From NCBI GenBank assembly GCA_036821485.1, contig DAISJM010000012.1, positions 1 through 64,000 on the forward strand: 64,000 nucleotides of DNA, in the 5' to 3' direction. Position 1 is the first letter of the stretch. Every line of letters starts with the position of its first letter. Of the stretch, positions 9,483 through 18,732 are shown one piece after another. Under the pieces are notes generated by a model. That model saw only the letters and a program-made list of their open reading frames with translations. It made no database searches and was not told where the DNA came from. The stretch comes from DAISJM01 sp036821485 (GTDB lineage Bacteria > Verrucomicrobiota > Kiritimatiellia > CAIQIC01 > JAGNIJ01). A program made the translations under genes and the position numbers.

Positions 9483-12400
9483 TTACAGCCTCTCCAACAC
9501 GTCGGTGTCGCTTACGTAAGCGGGTTCGGTTTCGGGAAGTTTGACCTGCTGCCGGGCGACGATGCCCAGCGCGCGCTTGTAATCGATCGGCATGATCTTG
9601 GCGAACTTCGGCAGAAGTGCTGCCCAGTTGTCGAGGACGCGCCGGGCGACCGTGCTGCCGGTGTAGCGGTGATGCCGCTCGATCAGGCTGCGCAGTTCGG
9701 CGATGTCTGTTGGGTCCTCGACTTTGTCGAGCTCCACCATCTCCATGTTGCAGCGGGTGGCGGCGAAGTCGCCTTGTTCATCCAGTACGTAGGCGATGCC
9801 GCCGCTCATGCCGGCGGCGAAGTTGCGGCCGGTGCGGCCGAGCACGACCACGCGCCCGCCGGTCATATATTCGCAGCCATGATCGCCCACGCCTTCGACG
9901 ACCGCCTGCGCGCCGCTGTTGCGGACGCAGAAACGCTCGCCGGCCAGGCCGCGGACGAACAACTGGCCGGATGTCGCGCCATAGAGCGCGACGTTGCCGA
10001 TGAGGATGTTTTCCTCGGGCACGAACGTCGCTTCCTGCGGCGGCACGATGACGACCTTCGCGCCGGACAGGCCCTTGCAGAAGTAATCGTTGGCGTCGCC
10101 CTCGACGCGCACGGTCAGGCCCGGCGCGCCGAACGCGCAGAAGCTCTGGCCGGCGGAGCCGGTGCAGTTGATCGTGATGGAATCCTCGGGCAGGCCCTCG
10201 TCGGAGTAGTAGCGCGAGATTTCGCTGCTGAGGATTGTGCCGAACGTGCGGTTCACATTGCGGATCGGTATGTTGATGACGACCGGTTCGCAACGTTCCA
10301 GGGCGGGCGCGGCGAGTTCGAGCAACTTGTGATCCAACGCCTTGTCGATACCGTGATCCTGCTTCTGGCGGCAGTAGGTGCCGACGGAGGGCGGGACATC
10401 GGGCTTGAACAGGATGCTGGAGTAATCCAACCCCTTGGCCTTCCAATGCTCAATGGCCTTGCGCGTCCCGAGACGGTCCACGCGGCCGACCATCTCGTTC
10501 ACCGTGCGGAAGCCGAGTTGGGCCATGATGCGGCGCAACTCCTCGGCGACGAAGCGGAAGAAGTTCACCACGTATTCCGGCTTGCCCGTGAACTTCTTGC
10601 GGAGTTCCGGATCCTGCGTCGCGATGCCGACGGGGCAGGTATTCAGGTGGCAGACGCGCATCATCACACAGCCCAGCGTAACGAGCGGGGCGGTGGAGAA
10701 GCCAAACTCTTCGGCACCGAGCAGGCAGGCGATGGCCACGTCGCGGCCGGTCATGAGTTTTCCATCGCACTCGACGACGATACGCGAGCGCAGGTCGTTG
10801 AGCACGAGCGTCTGGTGCGTCTCTGCCAGGCCGAGTTCCCACGGCAGGCCGGAATGCTTCAGGGCGGTTTCCGGCGAGGCGCCGGTGCCGCCGTCCCATC
10901 CGCTGATGAGCACGACATCGGCCTTGCCCTTGGATACGCCGGCGGCGACGGTGCCGACGCCGACCTCGGACACCAGCTTCACGCTGACGCGCGCGTTGCG
11001 GTTGGCATTTTTCAAATCGTGGATGAGCTGGGCCAGGTCCTCGATCGAATAGATGTCGTGGTGCGGCGGCGGCGAAATGAGCTGCACGTACGGCGTCGAG
11101 TGGCGCGTTTTCGCGATCCACGGATAGACTTTTTCCGCGGGGAGCTGGCCGCCCTCGCCGGGCTTGGCGCCCTGCGCCATCTTGATCTGGAGTTCCTTCG
11201 CGCTGAGCAGGTAACGGCTGGTGACGCCGAAGCGGCCGGAGGCCACCTGCTTGATCGCGCTGATGCGCCAGTCGCCGGTGGGGTCGGGGAGGAAGCGTTC
11301 GGGATCCTCGCCACCTTCGCCGCTGTTGCTCTTGCCGCCAAGGCGGTTCATGGCGATGGCGAGGGTCTCGTGGGCTTCCCTGCTGATGGAGCCGTAGGAC
11401 ATGGCACCCGTCTTGAAGCGTTTCACGATCTCGGTCCAAGGCTCGACCTGATCCAGCGGGATGGGTTCCTGTGCGGGCAGAATTTCGAGGAGGCCGCGAA
11501 GCGTCGAGAGCTGGCGCGACTGGCTGTTGATCAGTTCGGCGTATTCGCCGTAGAGCTTCTCGTCATTCGATCGCGCGGCCTGCTGCAGCTTGGCGATGCT
11601 GACCGGGTTGAAGAGATGATACTCGCCATTGCGCCGCCACTGATATTGGCCGCCGACATCGAGGTCGAGGGAGCCCGTGACGTGCTGCGGCGGGAAGGCC
11701 CGCGCATGGCGCATCTGCGTTTCGCGCGCGATTTCATCCAGCCCGATGCCGCCGATGCGGGACGGCGTGGCGGTGAAGTACTTGTCAATTACGGCGGCGC
11801 TGAGGCCGACGGCTTCGAAGATCTGTGCACCGCAATAGCTCTGCAGGGTGGAGATGCCCATCTTCGACATTACCTTGAGCATGCCCTTGTTCACGGCCTT
11901 CACATAGTTCTTCGTGGCGGTCGGGGCGTCCTTGATCTCGGGGATCTGCCCGTTCTCGATCATGTTCGCGAGCGTTTCGAACGCGAGATACGGATTGACC
12001 GCGGCGGCTCCGTAGCCGATGAGCGTGGCGAAGTGATGGACCTCGCGTGGCTCCGCGCTTTCGACGACAAGGCCGCAGCGCGTGCGCAGACCGTTGCGAA
12101 TGAGGTGATGGTGCAGGCCGGCGGTTGCGAGAAGCGCCGGGATCGGGGCCAGCTCGCGGCCCGCGCCGCGGTCCGAAAGGATGAGCAGGGTGGAACCCTC
12201 ATCGATGGCTTTTGACGCAGCGGCACAGAGCTCTTCCATCGCCTTGGCGAGGCCGGGCCCGCCCTCGTCCACGCGGAAGAGCATCGGGAGGGTGACGGCC
12301 TTCAGGTTGCCTTCGCGGATCTGGCGAATCCTCTCCAACTCCTCGTTCGAGAGAATCGGCTGGGCCACTTTCAAGCGGTGGCAGTGCGCGGGCGTTTCCT

Positions 12401-14099
12401 TGAACAGGTCGCCCTCGGGTCCGAGATAGGTGTAGAGCGACGTGACCAGTTCCTCGCGGATCGCGTCGAGCGGCGGATTGGTGACCTGCGCGAACAACTG
12501 CATGAAGTAGTTGCAGAGCAGTTGCGGGCGCGACGACAGCACGGCCAGTGGTATGTCCGTACCCATCGAGCCGATGGGCTCCAGCCCCTTGACGGCCATC
12601 GGTGCGAGGATGATGCGGAGATCCTCAAGCGTATAACCGAAGAGCTGCTGGCGCTGCAGCAGGTTGTCGGACAAGCCGGGGGCCTTGGACATGTCGGGCG
12701 CCGGAAGTTGCTTCAGCGGGTGAAGGTTGTCCTTCAGCCACTTTCGGTACGGCTTGCGCTGGCTGACCTCGTTCTTGATTTCCTCATCGTCCACGATGCG
12801 GCCCTTCTCGATATCGACGAGCAACATGCGGCCGGGCTGGAGGCGGCCCTTGTAGAGGACGTTGTCCGGGGCGATCTCGAGCGCGCCCATTTCGGACGCG
12901 AGGACCACAAAGCCGTCCTTGGTGACCGTGTAGCGGGACGGCCGCAGGCCGTTGCGGTCGAGCACCGCGCCGATGCAGCGGCCGTCGGTGAATGGAATGG
13001 ATGCCGGGCCATCCCAAGGCTCCATCATGCAGGCGTGATACTCGTAGAACGCGCGTTTCTCGTCGGACATGGTCTTGTGATTCTGCCACGCCTCGGGGAT
13101 GAGCATCATCACCGAGTGAGGCAGGGAGCGGCCGGTGTGATAGAGCAGCTCCACGGCGTTATCGAGGATGGCGGAATCGCTCGCGCCGGGCGTGGCGATG
13201 GGGAACAGCTTGGCCATGTCGTCGCCGAACAGCGGCGATTCGAACAGGTGCTGCCGCGTGTTCATCCAGTTCATGTTGCCGCGGACGGTGTTGATCTCGC
13301 CGTTGTGGCAGAGGAAGCGGAACGGCTGCGCGAGATCCCACGTCGGGAACGTGTTGGTGCTGTAGCGCTGGTGCACCAGTGCGAGGGCGCTGGACATGGA
13401 CGGATCGGCAAGGTCCGGGAAGAACGGCTCGATCTGATCGGCCAGCAGCAGGCCCTTGTAAATCATCGTGTTGCAGGAGAGGCTGGGGATATAGAAATAT
13501 TTCTTCTCCCGCAGGTTGGATTCACGGATCGTGCGTTCCAGGACTTTGCGGATGACGAACAACTTCCGCTCGAAGTGCTGGGCATCCGTGATGCCCTTGC
13601 CGGCGGCAATGAAGACCTGCGCGATGAACGGTTCGACTTTGCGCGCGATGTCGCCCAGTACTTCGTTATGGACGGGGACGTTACGCCAGCCGATGACCTG
13701 CTGACCCTCGCTACGGACGACGTCCTCGAAGGTCTTTATGCAGAACTCGCGTTCCTTCGCGTCGCGTGGAAGGAAGACGAGGCCCGCGCCATATTCCTTT
13801 TCGCCCGGCAACTTCAGTCCGGCTTCGCCGGCCTTCTCCACGAGGAACCGGTGGGGGAGTTGCATCAGGATGCCGGCGCCATCGCCGGTCTTCTCATCGC
13901 AGCCGCATGCGCCACGGTGCGAGAGGTTGACGAGGATTTCCAGCGCCTTGTGGATCACATCGTGGGAAGGGGCGCCCTTCAGGTTGCATACGAAACCTAC
14001 GCCGCAGGCATCGTGTTCGAACGCGGGGTGATACAACCCCTGCGCCGAAGGCGCGCCTGCGGGTCGCTGGGGAACATCCTGTGCTGACTCTGTCATCAT
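9483..14099 (-). CDS. gltB: Glutamate synthase large subunit
   Basis: 1538 aa from ATG 14099 (GAGGACGG upstream as ribosome site); the frame extends further 5' but that part is antisense to purF. The Ntn glutaminase domain is at the N-terminus, with a short propeptide ahead of Cys32 (HDACGVGF). Central and FMN domains follow (KPGEGGQLP, SPPPHHDIYSIEDL, ISGWDGGTGASP), then CVMMRVCHLNTCPVGIATQ for the [3Fe-4S] cluster and a C-terminal glycine-rich GXGXG beta-helix (GDHGCEYMTGGRVVVLG). Length fits bacterial GltB (~1500). It sits 34 bp after purF and 1 bp before gltD; together with glnN it completes the GS-GOGAT cycle. Confidence 0.97.
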   Translation of the reverse strand: MMTESAQDVPQRPAGAPSAQGLYHPAFEHDACGVGFVCNLKGAPSHDVIHKALEILVNLSHRGACGCDEKTGDGAGILMQLPHRFLVEKAGEAGLKLPGEKEYGAGLVFLPRDAKEREFCIKTFEDVVRSEGQQVIGWRNVPVHNEVLGDIARKVEPFIAQVFIAAGKGITDAQHFERKLFVIRKVLERTIRESNLREKKYFYIPSLSCNTMIYKGLLLADQIEPFFPDLADPSMSSALALVHQRYSTNTFPTWDLAQPFRFLCHNGEINTVRGNMNWMNTRQHLFESPLFGDDMAKLFPIATPGASDSAILDNAVELLYHTGRSLPHSVMMLIPEAWQNHKTMSDEKRAFYEYHACMMEPWDGPASIPFTDGRCIGAVLDRNGLRPSRYTVTKDGFVVLASEMGALEIAPDNVLYKGRLQPGRMLLVDIEKGRIVDDEEIKNEVSQRKPYRKWLKDNLHPLKQLPAPDMSKAPGLSDNLLQRQQLFGYTLEDLRIILAPMAVKGLEPIGSMGTDIPLAVLSSRPQLLCNYFMQLFAQVTNPPLDAIREELVTSLYTYLGPEGDLFKETPAHCHRLKVAQPILSNEELERIRQIREGNLKAVTLPMLFRVDEGGPGLAKAMEELCAAASKAIDEGSTLLILSDRGAGRELAPIPALLATAGLHHHLIRNGLRTRCGLVVESAEPREVHHFATLIGYGAAAVNPYLAFETLANMIENGQIPEIKDAPTATKNYVKAVNKGMLKVMSKMGISTLQSYCGAQIFEAVGLSAAVIDKYFTATPSRIGGIGLDEIARETQMRHARAFPPQHVTGSLDLDVGGQYQWRRNGEYHLFNPVSIAKLQQAARSNDEKLYGEYAELINSQSRQLSTLRGLLEILPAQEPIPLDQVEPWTEIVKRFKTGAMSYGSISREAHETLAIAMNRLGGKSNSGEGGEDPERFLPDPTGDWRISAIKQVASGRFGVTSRYLLSAKELQIKMAQGAKPGEGGQLPAEKVYPWIAKTRHSTPYVQLISPPPHHDIYSIEDLAQLIHDLKNANRNARVSVKLVSEVGVGTVAAGVSKGKADVVLISGWDGGTGASPETALKHSGLPWELGLAETHQTLVLNDLRSRIVVECDGKLMTGRDVAIACLLGAEEFGFSTAPLVTLGCVMMRVCHLNTCPVGIATQDPELRKKFTGKPEYVVNFFRFVAEELRRIMAQLGFRTVNEMVGRVDRLGTRKAIEHWKAKGLDYSSILFKPDVPPSVGTYCRQKQDHGIDKALDHKLLELAAPALERCEPVVINIPIRNVNRTFGTILSSEISRYYSDEGLPEDSITINCTGSAGQSFCAFGAPGLTVRVEGDANDYFCKGLSGAKVVIVPPQEATFVPEENILIGNVALYGATSGQLFVRGLAGERFCVRNSGAQAVVEGVGDHGCEYMTGGRVVVLGRTGRNFAAGMSGGIAYVLDEQGDFAATRCNMEMVELDKVEDPTDIAELRSLIERHHRYTGSTVARRVLDNWAALLPKFAKIMPIDYKRALGIVARQQVKLPETEPAYVSDTDVLERL

Positions 14100-14133
14100 C
14101 GTGCCGTCCTCTGCGTTACAAGTTGTTGTCCGG

Positions 14134-15564
14134 TCAAATCTCTGCCGTGCCGGCCGTCTCCAGGGCCTTCTTGGTATGGTTCTCCGCGACATCGGTCGGG
14201 TACTTTCCGGTGAAGCATCCGGTGCAGTAGTCGCCGGGGTGCTCGAACGCCGACAGCAGGCCCTCGATGCTGAGATAGGCCAGGCTGTCCGCGCCGATGA
14301 AGTTGCGGACCTCTTCCAGTGAATGCTGTGCGGCGACGAGTTCCGTCCGCGAGGGGAAATCGATGCCGAAGAAGCAGGGGTTGCGTGTCGGCGGGCAGGA
14401 GATGCGCATGTGAATCTCCTTGGCGCCCGCGCGGCGCAGGGCCGCGACGCGGCGGCGCGAGGTGGTGCCGCGGATGATGGAATCGTCGACGACAATCACG
14501 CGCTTGTCGCGCACGACGCCGGGCACGACCGCGAGTTTCATATCCACGCTGTCACGGCGCTGTTCCATTTCCGGCATGATGAACGTACGGCCGACGTAGT
14601 GATTACGGATGAAGCCATAATCCATCGGAATGCCGCTCTGCTGGGAGTAGCCGATGGCGGCTGCACTGCCGCTGTCGGGAACGGGGACGACGAGGTCGGC
14701 CTCGACGGGATGCTCCTGCGCGAGGCGGCGACCGAGGCGGACGCGCGTTTCGTGGACGCTCTGCCCGAAGACGCGGCTGTCGGGGCGCGCAAAGTAGACG
14801 TGCTCGAAAATGCACTGGCCGAGCGACCCGCTTACCGGCTCGCAGAACGTGCTGCTGCGAATGCCCTTGGCGTCGACCGTCACGAGTTCGCCGGGCAGGA
14901 CATCGCGCTCATAGGTGGCGCCGACCTGGTCCAGTGCGCAGGTTTCGCTGGCGAAGACATAGCCCTCGCCGAGGCGGCCGATGGACAACGGGCGGAAGCC
15001 GTAGCGGTCGCGCGTGGCCATGACGGAATCCTTCGTCATGAGCAGGAACGAAAACGCGCCCTCGAGATCGGCCAAGGCGCGTTCGACGCGGCGTGTGCGC
15101 GAGCGGTAGAGCGGATCGGCGAGCAGGTGCATCAGAATCTCGCTGTCCGTACTGGTCTGGAAGATGGCGCCGGCTTCCTGGTAGGAGCGCCGCATCTGTG
15201 TGGAGTTTGTCAGGTTGCCGTTGTGCGCGAGCGCCCAGATGCCATCGACACACTCGAAGACGATCGGCTGGACGTTCTGCGGCCGCGACGAACCGGTGGT
15301 TGAATAGCGGACGTGACCGATACCCAGGGGTCCCTTCAGTTCGATGGGGGGGCGGTTGGAGAATACCTCGGAAAGCAGTCCCATGCCCTTGATGGACTTC
15401 ACCTTCTCGCCGTTGCTGGTGACGATGCCCGCGCCTTCCTGGCCACGATGTTGCAGCGAGAAGAGCCCGGCATAGATCACCTTCGCCGCGTCCGGAACGC
15501 CGAACACTCCGAATATCCCGCAGGACTCCCGCGGCCTGTCCAAATTGTCAGCTAATTCGCTCAT
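14134..15564 (-). CDS. purF: Amidophosphoribosyltransferase
   Basis: 476 aa, first enzyme of de novo purine synthesis (PRPP plus glutamine to phosphoribosylamine). A 14-residue propeptide precedes the catalytic Cys15 (RPRESCGIFG), as in Bacillus-type enzymes that mature by autocleavage. Other marks: SLQHRGQEGAGI, GHVRYSTTG, NGNLTN, and the PRPP loop VIVVDDSIIRGTT (~residue 355). Cysteines in NPCFFGID and DYCTGCFTGKYP fit the [4Fe-4S] ligands of the Bacillus type. It is the first gene of a likely purF-gltB-gltD unit, an unusual partnership of two glutamine-consuming Ntn enzymes, behind a probable sigma-54 promoter. Confidence 0.96.
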   Translation of the reverse strand: MSELADNLDRPRESCGIFGVFGVPDAAKVIYAGLFSLQHRGQEGAGIVTSNGEKVKSIKGMGLLSEVFSNRPPIELKGPLGIGHVRYSTTGSSRPQNVQPIVFECVDGIWALAHNGNLTNSTQMRRSYQEAGAIFQTSTDSEILMHLLADPLYRSRTRRVERALADLEGAFSFLLMTKDSVMATRDRYGFRPLSIGRLGEGYVFASETCALDQVGATYERDVLPGELVTVDAKGIRSSTFCEPVSGSLGQCIFEHVYFARPDSRVFGQSVHETRVRLGRRLAQEHPVEADLVVPVPDSGSAAAIGYSQQSGIPMDYGFIRNHYVGRTFIMPEMEQRRDSVDMKLAVVPGVVRDKRVIVVDDSIIRGTTSRRRVAALRRAGAKEIHMRISCPPTRNPCFFGIDFPSRTELVAAQHSLEEVRNFIGADSLAYLSIEGLLSAFEHPGDYCTGCFTGKYPTDVAENHTKKALETAGTAEI

Positions 15565-15705
15565 GCACGCTCCAGTATTGAATCAAGAGACATGAAAACC
15601 GTCAGAGAGACAATAGTCGAACCTCACCACCGACCCGGAGGTCAGCGATAGGAAGGTCTTGGTCCCCGGACGCTCTTCAAATACCACACCCGCGCCCCAT
15701 GTAAT

Positions 15706-15722
15706 AGCTAGATTCGTTCCAT
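15706..15722 (-). promoter_or_regulatory. Probable sigma-54 promoter of purF-gltBD
   Basis: Minus strand reads TGGAACGAATCTAGCT: GG (15720-15719), ten bases, GC (15708-15707), matching about 10 of 12 consensus positions of TGGCACG-N4-TTGCW. The start of transcription would be near 15695, giving a leader of ~130 nt before purF. It is the weakest of the three sigma-54 matches in this window. Confidence 0.55.
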
Positions 15723-15800
15723 GTTTAGACTATATATATAAGATGCTTATTATAAACGCATTGCGTAATTTGCCGTTGGGCTGGAAGGCTGCAAAATACA

Positions 15801-15843
15801 ACAATATTGTAACGCATGGCGCGATGAATATTACATTTATGTA
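15801..15843. promoter_or_regulatory. Two ACA-N4-TGT palindromes upstream of purF (putative enhancer sites)
   Basis: ACAATATTGT (15801-15810, perfect palindrome) and TACATTTATGTA (15832-15843) have centres 32 bp apart, about three helical turns. They lie ~110-145 bp upstream of the predicted purF start of transcription, a normal distance for bacterial enhancer-binding proteins. Similar palindromes precede amtB and glnN. The surrounding ~120 bp is far more AT-rich than the genes around it; nothing else was recognised in this 358-bp intergenic stretch apart from the terminator at its right end. Confidence 0.45.
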
Positions 15844-15866
15844 GCACGAAACCTTGGGAAGGCTGT

Positions 15867-15903
15867 GCAAAAAGAAACGCCCCGCTGGAGGGCGGGGCGT
15901 TTC
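15867..15903 (-). terminator. Rho-independent terminator of the porin gene
   Basis: A perfect 12-bp stem (GAAACGCCCCGC at 15874-15885 with its complement at 15892-15903), 6-nt loop, followed on the minus strand by TTTTT. It lies 20 bp after the porin stop codon and ends the amtB-P-II-porin cluster. Confidence 0.9.
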
Positions 15904-15922
15904 GGCATTCCTGGGGGTGAGT

Positions 15923-16711
15923 TTAGAACGTGTATTCGGCGGTGACGCCGCCAACGACGATATCGCCGTTGTTGAAGTAGATCTCATCAGCAGCATCTTC
16001 GATATCGGAATCGAGGAGCTTTGCGTAGGTGACATACGTGCTGACGGTCACGTTCTCCATCGGCACGTAGCTGAGCGTGAGGGTCGCGCCGGCGTCATTC
16101 AGTGCGCTGTCATCCACGCCGAAGTAGTACTCGTTGTAGCTGCTGTCGGCCATGCTGATGGAGAGCGCGCCTTCGAGGCTGAGGCCCTCAGCCAGATCGA
16201 GGCTGTGCGAGACCGACGCAGAGGCATAGAAGCCGTCCGCTTCGTCGAAGTCGTACGCCACCATGAGGGTAGGGGCGAGGATGATGTCGTCCAAACCGAG
16301 GGTGACCTGGACTTCGCGTGTGCCGGGGGCGGCGGCTCCGACGCCCGCATCATCCGTCACGGTGGCGTGAGGGAAGAGGTACTCGGCCACGGCGACGCTG
16401 AGGCTTACGGCGTCGATCGGGACGTCGTAGGACACGGTCAGGTCGACCTCGTTGAACTCGTTCTCGGCATCGGGCCCGAGGTTGTCGGTGAGGTTGAAGT
16501 TACCCCACGCGTTGAACGACAGGCCGTAGTCTGTGGCGGCGGTGAACGACGGCTGCAGGACAGCTTCGTCGTTCAGCAACTGGCCGCGCCACAGGTAGCC
16601 GGAATTGCCGGCGACCGACACGGTGCCCTCGGCGGCGAGGACGGACATGGGCACGGAAACGATCACGCAGACCAGCAGAGCGGCCATGCGCATACAGGTT
16701 GTCTTACTCAT
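15923..16711 (-). CDS. TorF/Gcw_chp-like putative outer-membrane porin
   Basis: 262 aa from ATG 16711, chosen because GGAGAAGC stands 4 nt upstream and a typical signal peptide follows (MRMAALLVCVIVSVPMSVLA, cleavage after AEG or LAA). The mature part has alternating hydrophobic strands (VSVAGNSGYLWRGQ; LSFNAWGNFNLTDN), many acidic turns, and ends in aromatic Phe (VTAEYTF), as expected for an outer-membrane beta-barrel. It resembles the Gcw_chp/TorF family, often encoded beside P-II and ammonium transporter genes, as here. A role in passage of nitrogen compounds through the outer membrane is inference. It follows the P-II gene after a 162-bp gap containing an inverted repeat. Confidence 0.75.
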   Translation of the reverse strand: MSKTTCMRMAALLVCVIVSVPMSVLAAEGTVSVAGNSGYLWRGQLLNDEAVLQPSFTAATDYGLSFNAWGNFNLTDNLGPDAENEFNEVDLTVSYDVPIDAVSLSVAVAEYLFPHATVTDDAGVGAAAPGTREVQVTLGLDDIILAPTLMVAYDFDEADGFYASASVSHSLDLAEGLSLEGALSISMADSSYNEYYFGVDDSALNDAGATLTLSYVPMENVTVSTYVTYAKLLDSDIEDAADEIYFNNGDIVVGGVTAEYTF

Positions 16712-16809
16712 TTTGCTTCTCCTATGTTTCCGGACCGCGCATTGGGACGGCCGGCTCCTTGATCTGGCGTTTTCACCGGACACCCGGATCGACGCATCTC
16801 CTCCCCGGT

Positions 16810-16852
16810 CCGATGTTAGGTGATGCCACAAGAGGGTCAAGCCTAACATCGG
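16810..16852. repeat. Inverted repeat between P-II gene and porin gene
   Basis: Perfect 11-bp arms CCGATGTTAGG (16810-16820) and CCTAACATCGG (16842-16852) separated by 21 nt, with a further CCGG outside each arm. There is no T-tract, so it is more likely an mRNA processing or stabilising stem, or a partial terminator, than a full terminator. It lies 22 bp after the P-II stop. Confidence 0.7.
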
Positions 16853-16873
16853 CCGGTCCAACGTTGGTTCACC

Positions 16874-17215
16874 TCATCCGATCGCGATGCCTCCTGTTTC
16901 GCCGGTGCGGATGCGGTGGCACTCGTGCAAATCGAGTACGAATATCTTGCCGTCGCCGATCTGGCCGGTGCGCGCGCTTTCGGCGATCGCCTCGACCGTG
17001 GGTTTCACGAACGCCTCGTTGACGGCGATTTCGAGTTTCACTTTCTTGAGCAGGCTGCCCGCTTCCTTATGGCTGCGGTAGATCGCGGCGGTGCCCTTTT
17101 GGCGACCGCGACCCATGACCGTGGTGGCGGTGACCAGGTGGATTTCCTTCTCGGTCAGCGCCTGCAGGACAGGATCAAGTCGATCCGGCTGAATGATGGC
17201 AATGATGTATTTCAT
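16874..17215 (-). CDS. glnB: P-II nitrogen regulatory protein lacking Tyr51
   Basis: 113 aa from ATG 17215 (the frame extends 7 codons upstream but MKYIIAII is the family start). P-II trimers sense ATP/ADP and 2-oxoglutarate and plug AmtB. Numbering matches E. coli GlnB without gaps: R38 Q39 K40 G41 and Y46 R47 in the T-loop, K58, K60, GDGKIF 87-92, R101 and R103 for nucleotide binding. Residue 51, the uridylylated Tyr in proteobacteria, is Glu, so GlnD-type modification at that site is impossible. Encoded 24 bp after amtB, so a GlnK-like role as AmtB partner is likely; glnB/glnK naming cannot be decided from sequence. Confidence 0.95.
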   Translation of the reverse strand: MKYIIAIIQPDRLDPVLQALTEKEIHLVTATTVMGRGRQKGTAAIYRSHKEAGSLLKKVKLEIAVNEAFVKPTVEAIAESARTGQIGDGKIFVLDLHECHRIRTGETGGIAIG

Positions 17216-17239
17216 ATTCCCTGTTTTCCTTTCCACATG

Positions 17240-18577
17240 TCAGTCGAGCATCGTGTAAGCCGCTTCGCGGTGTTGTGTCAGGTCGAGGCCGACCCGTTCC
17301 TCGTGTTCCGATACGCGCAGGCCGATGGTCATGTCGACCAGCTTGAAGAGAATGAAGGACGCGACGAACGAGAAGACCATCGTGATCACCGTCGCCTTGA
17401 GCTGGATGATGAACTGGCCCGGATTGCCGTAGAAGAGACCGTCCGCGCCCGCGGCATTGATGGCCTTGGTAGCCCACAATCCGGTGGCGAGGGCGCCCCA
17501 GATTCCGCCGATACCGTGCACGCCGAACGCGTCGAGCGTATCGTCGTAACCCAGCGCCGGCTTCACAAAGGTGACGAAGATGAAGCAAATGATGCTGGCA
17601 ATGCCGCCGATCCAGATCGCTGCCAGCGGGGTGACGAATCCGCAGGCGGGTGTGATGGAAACAAGTCCGGCCACGGCGCCGGTAATCATGCCGAGCGTGG
17701 TCGGTCGCTTGTGGTACAGCCAGTCGCATATGGCCCAGGTCATGCCCGCAGCGGCGGTGGCCACGTGCGTGGTGACGAAGGCGTTGGCGGCCAGGCCGTT
17801 CGCACCCAGTGCGCTGCCCGCGTTGAAGCCGAACCAGCCGAACCACAGCATGCCTGCGCCGAGGATGGCCAGCGGCAGGCTGTGCGGGGGCGAGACGGAT
17901 CCGACGCGCTTGCCGAGGACAAGGGCGCCGGCCAGCGCCGCCATGCCGGCGTTAATATGCACGACGGTGCCGCCAGCGAAATCCAATGCGCCCATGTTGC
18001 GAAGGAACCCGCCCACGCCCCAGACCCAGTGTGCGACGGGATCGTAGACCAGCGTCGACCACAGAAGGGTGAAGAGAAAGAACGCGGAGAAGCGAATGCG
18101 TTCAGCCAGCGCGCCGATGATCAGCGCCGGAGTGATGATCGCGAACTTGAGCTGGAACGCCATGAAGGCGGAGTGGGGGATGGTCGCTGCATAATCAGGA
18201 TTCGGATCACCGCCCACGGTGCTCAGGAATGCCCACTTCATGGTGCCGATGATGCCGCCGAGGTCGGGGCCGAAGGAAAGTGTATAGCCCAACACGACCC
18301 ACTGAAGCGTGACAAGGCACATGGCCATGAAGCACTGCATCAGTACGGACAACACGTTTTTCCGCCGAACCAACCCGCCATAGAAGAATGCCAACCCCGG
18401 CGTCATCAGTAAGACCAGTCCGGCGCTGGCCAGCATCCATGCGGTGTCGCCTGTGTCTATGGTGGGCGAAGCCGCTGCCACAGGACCCGCATCCTGCGCC
18501 ATGGCCGCCACCGGTCCAAACACGCCCAGAAGCAGAAGTACCACTCCCAAGCCAATTGCCTTTTGCAACCTGCTCAT
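17240..18577 (-). CDS. amtB: Ammonium transporter
   Basis: 445 aa from ATG 18577, preceded by GAGGAGA. A signal peptide (AIGLGVVLLLLGVFGPVAAMA) is followed by the Amt/Rh core of about eleven membrane helices. Family marks: WMLASAGLVLLMTPGLAFFYGGLVRRKN, the DFAGGTVVHINAG motif with a pore His, FGWFGFNAGSALG, and DAFGVHGIGGIWGALATG with the second pore His of the twin-His pair. It brings in ammonium at low external concentration and is gated by P-II, encoded 24 bp downstream. A strong sigma-54 promoter precedes it, implying induction in nitrogen limitation. Confidence 0.97.
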   Translation of the reverse strand: MSRLQKAIGLGVVLLLLGVFGPVAAMAQDAGPVAAASPTIDTGDTAWMLASAGLVLLMTPGLAFFYGGLVRRKNVLSVLMQCFMAMCLVTLQWVVLGYTLSFGPDLGGIIGTMKWAFLSTVGGDPNPDYAATIPHSAFMAFQLKFAIITPALIIGALAERIRFSAFFLFTLLWSTLVYDPVAHWVWGVGGFLRNMGALDFAGGTVVHINAGMAALAGALVLGKRVGSVSPPHSLPLAILGAGMLWFGWFGFNAGSALGANGLAANAFVTTHVATAAAGMTWAICDWLYHKRPTTLGMITGAVAGLVSITPACGFVTPLAAIWIGGIASIICFIFVTFVKPALGYDDTLDAFGVHGIGGIWGALATGLWATKAINAAGADGLFYGNPGQFIIQLKATVITMVFSFVASFILFKLVDMTIGLRVSEHEERVGLDLTQHREAAYTMLD

Positions 18578-18662
18578 TCGTCTCCTCATTCTTTGGCGGA
18601 GCGTTCCGCCATACCCGTTTCACCCATGCCTCGGCACACACGCGTGCGCCGCGGGTGGCAAT

Positions 18663-18679
18663 AGCAGGCGCCGTGCCAA
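18663..18679 (-). promoter_or_regulatory. Sigma-54 promoter of amtB-P-II
   Basis: Minus strand reads TTGGCACGGCGCCTGCT; GG at 18677-18676, exactly ten bases, then GC at 18665-18664. This matches TTGGCACG-N4-TTGCW at nearly every position and is almost identical to the glnN site. Predicted transcription start ~18652, leader ~75 nt. Confidence 0.85.
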
Positions 18680-18732
18680 GATGTAGGCGGCAAGAATCGA
18701 GCATGATGTTAAGTTGTTATCAGATGGCATGT

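Noticed and set aside
9459..12215. 918-codon open frame on the plus strand
   Set aside because: Antisense to gltB, without recognisable domains; long antisense frames are expected in GC-rich genes.
12378..14087. 569-codon open frame on the plus strand
   Set aside because: Antisense to gltB, no motif, composition rich in Arg/Val/Ala/Gly typical of a shadow.
14100..14495. 132-codon 5' extension of gltB
   Set aside because: Shadow of purF; the real N-terminus has a ribosome site and the Ntn propeptide before Cys32.
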